Assembly (NCBI GenBank): GCA_031282565.1
Contig: JAITDL010000095.1
Location: 1 to 9,974 of the forward strand
DNA: 9,974 nucleotides
Origin: Puniceicoccales bacterium
Lineage (GTDB): Bacteria > Verrucomicrobiota > Verrucomicrobiia > Opitutales > JAIRLM01
Reading direction: 5' to 3'
Shown: positions 1 to 6,272 of the stretch, in pieces
Layout of the letters: every line of letters starts with the position of its first letter
Position numbering within the stretch: the first letter of the stretch is position 1
Translations under genes and position numbers: made by a program
Notes under the pieces: generated by a model
Databases searched by the model: none
Told to the model about the DNA's origin: nothing
Seen by the model: only the letters and a program-made list of their open reading frames with translations

Positions 1-169
1 GAAATGGGCATTTTTGTATTCGCTATGACCATTATGCAGCCGTCAAAGCGTCCAAGATTTACCCGCGGAATGAAGTACTGCTCCACTCCTCCCGGTAGAC
101 CAGGGAAGCGTGCAGTCTCCTCTGCCAAACTCGTGAAATCAAACGCCGTTTTTGAATGTGTTTCGCAGG
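1..169 (-). other. Left-edge stretch after the last glycosyltransferase; possible partial coding frame
   Basis: This is the 169 bases downstream of the second GT2 gene. No hairpin followed by a T-run is visible, so there is no obvious terminator. One minus-strand frame (codon starts at 173, 170-3n+3, down to 5) stays open from inside the end of the GT2 gene to the window edge, about 110 codons. Its distal half reads like protein, for example SLAEETARFPGLPGGVEQYF followed by IPRVNLGRFDGCIMVIANTK. It has no ATG or GTG start with a ribosome binding site; only TTG codons are available. The other two minus frames carry stops here. It could be the start of another gene, a frameshifted extension of the GT2 gene, or chance. 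Confidence 0.25.
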
Positions 170-1210
170 CTACGATTGTCTTCCGCGCCGCGCCGTGCCC
201 CGTTTCCGGAAATATTCCAGCTGCCGATCGACCACGTGCCTGCGTGCCGCAGCCTGCAATTTTTCCGGAAAAGCCGCTATGTATTTGGCAATGATCGGCT
301 TCCAATATTTTTCTGGCAGTTTGGCGAGCACGCTAAAATTCCAACCATCTCTGCTGCAGATAAACGAAAATGCCGTGGATCTACCAGTTGGATCAGTTTC
401 TCTCCGTAGAATTTCTCCGATGCAAAGCGCTACATCGTTAAATATTTTTATAACAGTTCCTACCTGCTTTATGCGCAGCTGCTCACCGGTTCCAATATCT
501 TCAAAGTGCTTGTAGCCTAGCATGTGCATCACGCTGTACGTTTTTGCATCCCCGTAGGCAACCCATGTGATGAGCACATCCTCCCAGTGGATTATGTGAT
601 TCGCCTCTGCAAATGGAATTAGCTTTTCTGCGATGCCTCGTAAGAAGATTCCATTGAAGAATTTATCCCATTTTGACATTGGGATTTTCCAATCCAGAAA
701 AAATTTTGTTAAATTACTGCCATCTAGTGCGTTCTCGCCGCTATCAGGCAGTTTGGTCTTTGCCCAGTTGCAGACGACGTCGAAGAAAACTATGTCAGCA
801 CCTGTGGCAGAGGCTCTTGCGTATGCTTTTTCGGCGATTTCGGGGTAGAGGTAGTCGTCGCAATCTATGACTATGACGTTCTGCCCCCTGGAGTTTAACA
901 CCGCCCGCAGTTCGGAGTAGAGCGTGCCTCTGTTGTTGCCGTTCTCCAAAATGACAATGCGCGGGTCCTTGGCGGCGTAGGATTTAAGAATCGCCAGTGA
1001 GCCGTCCGTGGAGCCGTCGTCGACGCAGATGATCTCGATGTCCTTAAGCGTCTGGTTGATGGCGCTGTCAAGTGCACTCGCCATGTACTTCTCGCCGTTG
1101 TAGATGGGAATGCAAATTGACACCTTCGGAGGGCTGTGGGCGGCAACCAACCAAGCCGGAACACTACAAATCGCCGCTGCGAATGCGACACCGGCAAACA
1201 ATGATTTCAT
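170..1210 (-). CDS. Family 2 glycosyltransferase with N-terminal signal peptide (GT2 paralog A)
   Basis: This 346-residue protein is a GT-A fold, family 2 glycosyltransferase, expected to move a sugar from a nucleotide-sugar donor to an acceptor that cannot be named from sequence. Residues 1-24 form a typical export signal: Met-Lys-Ser, a hydrophobic core, then a small-residue site near VAA-HS. The catalytic domain starts at once with VSICIPIYN (30-38), followed by ICVDDGSTDG (61-70, donor-binding Asp64/Asp65) and the metal-binding DxDD at Asp116-Asp119 (IDCDDY). A WED motif at 209-211 fits the catalytic-base region. I chose the ATG at 1210 because it begins the signal peptide; a TTG at 1261 would add 17 unrelated residues. 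No Shine-Dalgarno sequence is seen. The gene lies 77 bases below the GT4 gene. The C-terminal tail is unusually Arg-rich (EYFRKRGTARRGRQS), so the true end could be affected by a frameshift. GT2 family is secure; substrate and location are not. Confidence 0.88.
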   Translation of the reverse strand: MKSLFAGVAFAAAICSVPAWLVAAHSPPKVSICIPIYNGEKYMASALDSAINQTLKDIEIICVDDGSTDGSLAILKSYAAKDPRIVILENGNNRGTLYSELRAVLNSRGQNVIVIDCDDYLYPEIAEKAYARASATGADIVFFDVVCNWAKTKLPDSGENALDGSNLTKFFLDWKIPMSKWDKFFNGIFLRGIAEKLIPFAEANHIIHWEDVLITWVAYGDAKTYSVMHMLGYKHFEDIGTGEQLRIKQVGTVIKIFNDVALCIGEILRRETDPTGRSTAFSFICSRDGWNFSVLAKLPEKYWKPIIAKYIAAFPEKLQAAARRHVVDRQLEYFRKRGTARRGRQS

Positions 1211-1287
1211 CGCAGCGCGAGTATGTTGCCGTCGGCCACAAATTGCAACGACAATCGGCAATCTGGCATATCAAGCGGCAATACTTT

Positions 1288-2820
1288 TCAAGCTGCTGCC
1301 GCGCAAAGTTCTCGCACGGCGTCTTTGCCTTTGAAGATGGCGTCGAAGAGAGCTTCATATTTTCCAAAAGTTATTGCGGCGGAGAAATTTTCAATCATGT
1401 CCTGCCTGGCCTCGGCGCCGAGCTGCTTCCGCTTTTCGTCGTTTTGCAGCAGGTCGACCGCGGCATTTGCCAGCGCATCGGCATCGCCATGAGGTACTTG
1501 CACGCAACCGCGCTTCAGAGTTTCCAAATAGGGCATGGCGGTGCTAACTACCGGCAGGCCAAAGGTTTTCGCTTCCTGAAGCCCCATGGGAAATCCTTCA
1601 AATCGTGACGAGCACAAAAGCATGGCTCCGGAGCTGTAGTAGGGCGCTAGGTCCTTTTCAAATCCCCCAATGTCAACGGCATGGCCAATTTTGAGCTTCC
1701 GCACAAGCTGTTTACACTGCTCCGTACAGCGTCCACCATCTCCTCCTCGCATTACAAGTCGTGCATCTGGAACTTTTTCCAAAATTTTCGCAAATGCGCG
1801 AATGGCCAACTCAGGATTTTTTGAGACCGGATCCCACCGCCCTATCCAGATGATTTTTTTGCCGTCGAGTTTAGACGGAGTGACTTTTTCGACGTCAAAT
1901 GTCGGCGGGTTGGGCAGATAGATGACATTTGAGAGACCTCTACTTCGCCAAATTGTTCGCTCGGCGGTAGATAAAACACTTACGCCGTCACAAACGGAAT
2001 ATAGCGGTGCGAGATGGTCACTTTTTTCGTTGACGCTTTTGAATGGATTATTGTCCGTTGGGCCGCCATGTTCCTGCATAACTACACGGACGCCGAGCGA
2101 TTTAAGGAGTATTGCATTTTGGTGATTAGCTGGTTGATAAAAATTTGGGCAAATGATAAAGTCTTGGCAATGTTCGGCTATCATTGATTGTAAATTATTT
2201 TCGTTCTGCACCGGAACCACTTTTACGCCAGAATCCAAATTATAGTCAACTGGAGATAGTGACGATGAATTCACAAAAATAGTTATGTCATAGTTCGCCT
2301 TAGAGGCGAAGTGATTGGCCAGCAGCTGCATGACACGTCCTATACCGCCAGAATTCATGCGTGCTACGCGAATGCCAAGACGAATTGGTTCGTTTTCGCG
2401 TAGCGGTCTGGGCTCCGGGAATTTAAGATGTGGCGCCGCTTTGCAGAACCATTTCCACTCCCTGCGGACGAGAGGCTCAAGTACCGCGTAGCGTTCACTT
2501 TGCGGAATGGAATCCAAATATTCCTGCAAAATCGCCGCGCCGTCGCTGATCGGCCTAGAAAATAAATTCTCTGGGAGCTGCCGCGGCAGTTTAGGAGCAA
2601 GCATCGCCTGGGTGTTCTTGGCGAATAGTTGAGAAACACCTCCACCGAAGACGGTTGAGCCATGACGCGTGCGTCCTCCGTCGACTAATTCTTCACATCC
2701 AGCGAAATCATAACACTCGCCGAGTGAATCAGCAGAAATTGCTTCCCGCTGAAGACGTTTTACGTTAAAAAGTTCCACAAAAGCAATGTTAGCGGCACTT
2801 TGTGCCAACTTCAACGGCAA
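1288..2820 (-). CDS. Family 4 (GT-B) glycosyltransferase with a non-GT4 N-terminal extension
   Basis: The open frame encodes 510 residues from a TTG codon. Residues about 146-500 are a GT4-type, GT-B fold glycosyltransferase. RLGIRVARMNSGGIGRVMQL (147-166) is the N-terminal Gly-rich loop region, IIWIGRWDPVSKNPELAI (323-340) opens the donor-binding domain, and SRFEGFPMGLQEA (405-417) holds the EX7E pair Glu408 and Glu416 that binds the nucleotide sugar. Donor and acceptor are unknown. Residues 1-140 are not GT4; family members usually reach the Gly-rich loop near their N-terminus. The TTG start has no ribosome binding site and overlaps the upstream GT2 gene by 10 bases in the -1 frame. I infer that this is the second half of a GT2-GT4 protein, separated by an indel in the A4 run at 2819-2822. 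If translated independently it might begin at a later codon. The GT4 call is firm; the start is not. Confidence 0.85.
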   Translation of the reverse strand: MPLKLAQSAANIAFVELFNVKRLQREAISADSLGECYDFAGCEELVDGGRTRHGSTVFGGGVSQLFAKNTQAMLAPKLPRQLPENLFSRPISDGAAILQEYLDSIPQSERYAVLEPLVRREWKWFCKAAPHLKFPEPRPLRENEPIRLGIRVARMNSGGIGRVMQLLANHFASKANYDITIFVNSSSLSPVDYNLDSGVKVVPVQNENNLQSMIAEHCQDFIICPNFYQPANHQNAILLKSLGVRVVMQEHGGPTDNNPFKSVNEKSDHLAPLYSVCDGVSVLSTAERTIWRSRGLSNVIYLPNPPTFDVEKVTPSKLDGKKIIWIGRWDPVSKNPELAIRAFAKILEKVPDARLVMRGGDGGRCTEQCKQLVRKLKIGHAVDIGGFEKDLAPYYSSGAMLLCSSRFEGFPMGLQEAKTFGLPVVSTAMPYLETLKRGCVQVPHGDADALANAAVDLLQNDEKRKQLGAEARQDMIENFSAAITFGKYEALFDAIFKGKDAVRELCAAAA

Positions 2821-3680
2821 AATATATTAAAGCGCATGCGCTTCAAAATATAGTCATTCCTGTGGAAATCGTCGTCTGCTATAACCTTAAAAACTATGTT
2901 GATATTGCAGCAATTCTTTGCCGCGTCCGCTGCGCTTTTTTGGGTGGTAATCCCGCCAGTATCGCGGTAGTAGCTATAGCCAACGTCTGGAATTGCTGCG
3001 TAGGTTGCAGCTTTTTTCACCAGAAAATGAAAGAAAAGTGCGTCTTCAGCCATGCAAATATGATTCCGCGACGCAAACTCCAGCCACTGAGCAGCTACGG
3101 CACGGCCATGGTCGCCTATCCATAGTCGCCCCCACATGTTCCATGTGGCTTTCCGGTCCCTAATCATGGAAAAAATCTCCGCAATTGGCCGAAGAGCTGA
3201 ATCCTTCGGGCCGTCGTAGAGCCATAACGCAGGTTGTCGTCTGTTTTTAGCAAAAACTTCCTCTGCGCGAAAAAACACGATGTCGGCGCCGGTTTTTTTA
3301 GCTACCGCCAAGGACTTTTCTGCGATTGAGTTGGAAAGCTCGTCGTCTGGATCGAGAAAAAGTATGCGGTCGCCGGTGGATGCAATGGTCGCGCGAAAGC
3401 GCGTGTAGAGTGTACCCATGTTTTTTTCATTTTTAAAAACTTTAATTCGCGGGTCCTTGGCGGCGTAGGATTTAAGAATCGCCAACGAGCCATCCGTGGA
3501 GCAGTCATCTACACAGATGATTTCTATATCCTTCAGCGTCTGGTTGATGGCGCTGTCAAGCGCTCGCGGCAACCACCGCTCCACGTTGTAGACTGGAATG
3601 CAAATTGAAACTTCACTTCCAAATGCGCAGCAAAGAGTTAAGCAAAAGAACGCCAGCAATTGCTCCAACAATCTCTTCAT
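2811..3680 (-). CDS. Family 2 glycosyltransferase with signal peptide (GT2 paralog B), probably truncated
   Basis: The 289-residue product has a signal-peptide-like start (MKRLLEQLLAFFCLTLCCAF, 1-20) followed directly by the GT2 core: EVSICIPVYN (23-32), IICVDDCSTDGS (54-65, Asp58/Asp59), and the DxDD motif FLDPDDE (108-114). AED at 211-213 and YSYYRDTGGIT (235-245) match the acceptor-side region of the family. The ATG at 3680 is chosen because it gives the signal peptide; there is no Shine-Dalgarno sequence. Residues 40-79 match paralog A in 39 of 40 positions. The frame stops after MRFNIFCR, while the -1 frame continues into the neighbouring 510-residue frame; one extra T in a T4 run would join them as MRFNIFLPLKLAQSAAN. 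The protein is therefore either a short GT2 or the first half of a split GT2-GT4 enzyme. The signal peptide implies export or membrane anchoring, which is odd for an enzyme using cytoplasmic nucleotide sugars. Confidence 0.87.
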   Translation of the reverse strand: MKRLLEQLLAFFCLTLCCAFGSEVSICIPVYNVERWLPRALDSAINQTLKDIEIICVDDCSTDGSLAILKSYAAKDPRIKVFKNEKNMGTLYTRFRATIASTGDRILFLDPDDELSNSIAEKSLAVAKKTGADIVFFRAEEVFAKNRRQPALWLYDGPKDSALRPIAEIFSMIRDRKATWNMWGRLWIGDHGRAVAAQWLEFASRNHICMAEDALFFHFLVKKAATYAAIPDVGYSYYRDTGGITTQKSAADAAKNCCNINIVFKVIADDDFHRNDYILKRMRFNIFCR

Positions 3681-3810
3681 GGCGGTCCATGATAGCTGCA
3701 GCGGAGATTCGGCACAAGACGGAAGTCGAAATTACGTTAGCAATCATGTACATGTTTTTCGGCGGCAAACAAATAATTATTTCAGGCAAAAAAATATCAT
3801 TCCGCAGCTA
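3681..3810 (-). promoter_or_regulatory. AT-rich intergenic region with two perfect palindromes before the GT2-GT4 genes
   Basis: This 130-base gap separates the 487-residue gene from GT2 paralog B. It holds two exact palindromes: CATGTACATG at 3745-3754 and AAATAATTATTT at 3771-3782, 16 bases apart. Such sites can bind dimeric regulators, but no known operator is recognised. I found no convincing -35/-10 pair and no hairpin plus T-run; a T7 tract lies 3' of the preceding gene on the minus strand without a stem. A promoter for the glycosyltransferase block here is plausible, not shown. Confidence 0.3.
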
Positions 3811-5274
3811 TTATTCTGCTGAATTTATAATTACTTGATTGCCAACGTGCACCATTACGTCTGCCACATTCTCAAGGGTTAGCTCGATCACGCCAGGAGG
3901 TAGGTCAATGGCGTAGTGCTCGCCAAAGATTCCTGCCGTTTGCATACCAACTAGCGTATATGCCGCGCCATCAACGACTTTGGCGGCAACTTCACCGACT
4001 TCACTGCACCTAACTTCGTAGTTAAATACCTTTGGTGCATTTTTTGCGATGCGAGGGAATCCGAGACTATTCTGCGATGCAGCGCCAATCCCAATCGGCG
4101 CAAAGCAATGCGCATACACGCCGTATTTTAGCGCGAGAAATTGCGCTATGGATCCACCAAGCTCAAATCCAGTTAGCGTAATCAAATCAAATGCTATGGC
4201 GCGATCTCTGCAGGCCGCCATGGTTATCCGCAATGCAAATTCAAGTTTCTTGAAACAGGCTGGCACAACGGCTCCGGACAGAATCGCCAGCGTGGCAGTC
4301 TGCCCGTAGGCAAATTTAGCCCTGCGCGAGCGCATGCCTTCAATCGCAGCGGCGCGCCTCAACATTGCAGGAGATAAACCACTTCTGCCGGCAACAGCCT
4401 CCAGCCCACCGGAAGCCCTAGCAGTTTCCAAAAAATCATCGATCCTCCGCTGGTCCTCCTCCGAGTACAATTCTGCTATTTCCCTGGTCGCACCACCTCC
4501 TGCCTCGGATCCGACTATGCCGTCCAAAACAGTTGGCATGAAAAATACTCTCCCAGATATTCTGTCGGCAGTCACTACGAAGCACTCTCCACTGAACGGG
4601 TTGCGGTAAGCTATGGAATTCGAGCCTGGGTGCATGGACGTTGAAACGAATCCGTGGGACCTGAGTGCTGCAACCTGCGCCGGAGAAAAAAAGTTTCCCT
4701 CGTTTGCCCTACACGGCACAAATCGCGCAGCCATAAGTCCGCAGCAGCTAGCCGCAGACGTCATTGTGAGAACAAATTCCGGAGAAAATCGTGCATCAGC
4801 TATGGGAGTCGCGAAAAGACGGTAGCCGTTGCACCTCCACAGTTCATCCTGGTGCAGGGCTCCATTCAGCAACATGTAACTGCGCATGCCTACCTCCGCC
4901 ACCGTGATAGCTGCACCTATTGGCGATGCCGTTGCGATAACGCCTGCAGCAGACGACGCGGCATGACCTGCGGCCACAAGCGGCAACACAGCTTTCGTGC
5001 CAACTTCAACTGCGGAATCCAACACGCCAAGAATTCCAAAATCATCAAGCACATCCTGCATTCTAATTTGAACTGGCACGTCCACCACGGCATCTTCGTG
5101 GATTGCAAATTTCGATCCCCAGATCAAATTGAGCGGTGACACAGCTTTACACAGAGGGTGCCGACAATCGACACTTCCGGCGCTGGCGGCATTTCCATAT
5201 GCTTCGCGGGTTGCAGCAATATCCGCTTGCGGAGCATGATGGAGTGCTGCAAACTGACTAAAATCAATGGACAC
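3811..5274 (-). CDS. Lipase-class-3-like protein lacking the serine nucleophile; function unknown
   Basis: I do not recognise this 487-residue protein as a named family. The clearest signal is LITLTGFELGGSIAQFLALK (364-383), which has the form of the class-3 lipase nucleophile elbow (family pattern roughly TGHSLGGAxAxLxA), but His-Ser is replaced by Phe370-Glu371. The following YGVYAHCFAPIGIG (384-397) fits the strand and loop after the elbow. A possible counterpart of the catalytic His is His453 (GEHYAI). The expected Asp before a Val-Pro is not evident near 420-430. Residues about 94-128 are an Ala/Gly-rich hydrophobic stretch that may enter a membrane. There are 11 cysteines and no classical signal peptide. 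The start is GTG at 5274; no Shine-Dalgarno sequence precedes it, and a promoter-like -10 ends 6 bases upstream. A catalytically dead hydrolase fold, a scaffold or an effector are possible; these roles are inference only. Confidence 0.75.
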   Translation of the reverse strand: MSIDFSQFAALHHAPQADIAATREAYGNAASAGSVDCRHPLCKAVSPLNLIWGSKFAIHEDAVVDVPVQIRMQDVLDDFGILGVLDSAVEVGTKAVLPLVAAGHAASSAAGVIATASPIGAAITVAEVGMRSYMLLNGALHQDELWRCNGYRLFATPIADARFSPEFVLTMTSAASCCGLMAARFVPCRANEGNFFSPAQVAALRSHGFVSTSMHPGSNSIAYRNPFSGECFVVTADRISGRVFFMPTVLDGIVGSEAGGGATREIAELYSEEDQRRIDDFLETARASGGLEAVAGRSGLSPAMLRRAAAIEGMRSRRAKFAYGQTATLAILSGAVVPACFKKLEFALRITMAACRDRAIAFDLITLTGFELGGSIAQFLALKYGVYAHCFAPIGIGAASQNSLGFPRIAKNAPKVFNYEVRCSEVGEVAAKVVDGAAYTLVGMQTAGIFGEHYAIDLPPGVIELTLENVADVMVHVGNQVIINSAE

Positions 5275-5279
5275 GGAAT

Positions 5280-5308
5280 ATTTTACAGCAAAAGAAATAC
5301 TTTCGCAA
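5280..5308 (-). promoter_or_regulatory. Sigma70-like promoter directly before the lipase-like gene
   Basis: On the minus strand TTGCGA (5308-5303) is followed after exactly 17 bases by TAAAAT (5285-5280). The -10 matches the TATAAT consensus in 5 of 6 positions and the -35 matches TTGACA in 4 of 6. Only five bases (5279-5275) lie between the -10 and the GTG start codon, so a start site at the usual distance would fall on or beside the GTG. The promoter is in a 66-base gap after the 281-residue gene, suggesting that the lipase-like gene starts its own transcription unit. Confidence 0.4.
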
Positions 5309-5340
5309 GTTTTTTTACTACCGTTTCAATCCAATACACC

Positions 5341-6186
5341 TTAGCGCAATTGAGACGGGACCGCTCCGAAAGCCTCAAGCGTGTCATCGACCGCGCCGCA
5401 TGTCTTTACCAAGCCAGTCAAGCACAACGGCTTGTGCAGATTGTGATAGCCGCACACTGCAAGAAGCGTCATGAGCACGCGAAGCAGCGCAAGGAGCAGG
5501 ATCATCCTGCCTGCGTCAACATTTTTTCCGTCAAGCGCGATGGCCTTTTTTGCAATTTTACGGAAAAGATATACTTCATCATGGTTGCCAGGCTCTTGGC
5601 CGCGCTGTGGCTTTTCTTCAGGTGATTGCTGTCCGCCAGTTGAGCCGGATTGTTGCGTTCCAGTTGTCGGAATAGAATCGTGACAGTTGTGTATAAAATT
5701 GTTTTCTAGGCAGAACTTTTCAAGCGCCACCCTGCATTCACTAAAGCTTTTTGTAATACTTGCAACTTCAGATCCACTGCGATTGTCATAGGCCTTGCTG
5801 AATTTGATTGCCTTTACCACTGCGTTCATTAAACATTGGCTAGGATCTGTTACACCCCAAAGCCAAATGCCGTTTAACATGAGCGGCGCGCTCAGCATCA
5901 TAATTCCTCCGATTGCGGCAAAAACGAACAATGAAATGATGGCCGCAATAGGAAATAGTGGGGAAAAGCATAGCGCAAAAAGACAGGAACACGTCAGCGC
6001 AAAACCTCCCCATATACATATTTGACCAAGAACCCAAACGCGATGTGTCAATGTAGCGATTTTCTGTAAAACGTCAATATTAGCCGCTGCGTCTTCCTGT
6101 GATAAATTGTCGCCTTCAATAAGAATTTCGACATGCTTGAGAAATGTGTGAATGTCATAGGGCTTAGTCGCAGTTTCGCTATCCAT
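5341..6186 (-). CDS. Unrecognised membrane protein with paired hydrophobic hairpin (Inc-like layout)
   Basis: This 281-residue protein matches no family I can name. A polar N-terminus (1-48) precedes two closely spaced hydrophobic segments, about 51-75 and 78-110, separated by only a few residues around SPLFP. This bilobed arrangement resembles the layout of chlamydial inclusion-membrane (Inc) proteins, but layout alone is weak evidence. Residues about 171-203 form a low-complexity linker rich in Thr, Ser, Gly, Gln, Pro and Glu (GTQQSGSTGGQQSPEEKPQR), and a third hydrophobic segment spans about 227-246 (RMILLLALLRVLMTLLAVCG). There are 11 cysteines, several within the first membrane segment. 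The ATG at 6186 is the only reasonable start; no Shine-Dalgarno sequence precedes it. It lies 86 bases after lpxA and 66 bases before the lipase-like gene. It is probably an inner-membrane or host-membrane protein; which one cannot be decided here. Confidence 0.75.
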   Translation of the reverse strand: MDSETATKPYDIHTFLKHVEILIEGDNLSQEDAAANIDVLQKIATLTHRVWVLGQICIWGGFALTCSCLFALCFSPLFPIAAIISLFVFAAIGGIMMLSAPLMLNGIWLWGVTDPSQCLMNAVVKAIKFSKAYDNRSGSEVASITKSFSECRVALEKFCLENNFIHNCHDSIPTTGTQQSGSTGGQQSPEEKPQRGQEPGNHDEVYLFRKIAKKAIALDGKNVDAGRMILLLALLRVLMTLLAVCGYHNLHKPLCLTGLVKTCGAVDDTLEAFGAVPSQLR

Positions 6187-6272
6187 AATGAAATTGCACT
6201 AGCACTTTTGACAAAAATGTAAATCGTGAAGCATCCCAAATGGTACTATGGCTATCGCGCTGTGCGCATTTT

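Noticed and set aside
1211..1261. TTG start that lengthens GT2 paralog A by 17 residues
   Set aside because: The added residues would precede and spoil a clear signal peptide; the ATG at 1210 is better.
1072..1608. A 178-codon plus-strand frame
   Set aside because: It lies antisense to the GT4 and GT2 genes, has no domain-like motifs, and its residue pattern is that of a shadow frame.
4654..5139. A 161-codon plus-strand frame
   Set aside because: It is antisense to the lipase-like gene and is rich in Arg, His and Cys without order; no ribosome binding site or family motif.
5158..5625. A 155-codon plus-strand frame spanning the promoter region
   Set aside because: It is antisense to two minus-strand genes and their gap, with no recognisable motif.
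6254..6267. GCGC-TGT-GCGC hairpin after lpxA as a terminator
   Set aside because: The stem is only 4 base pairs with a 3-base loop and there is no T-run after it on the minus strand.
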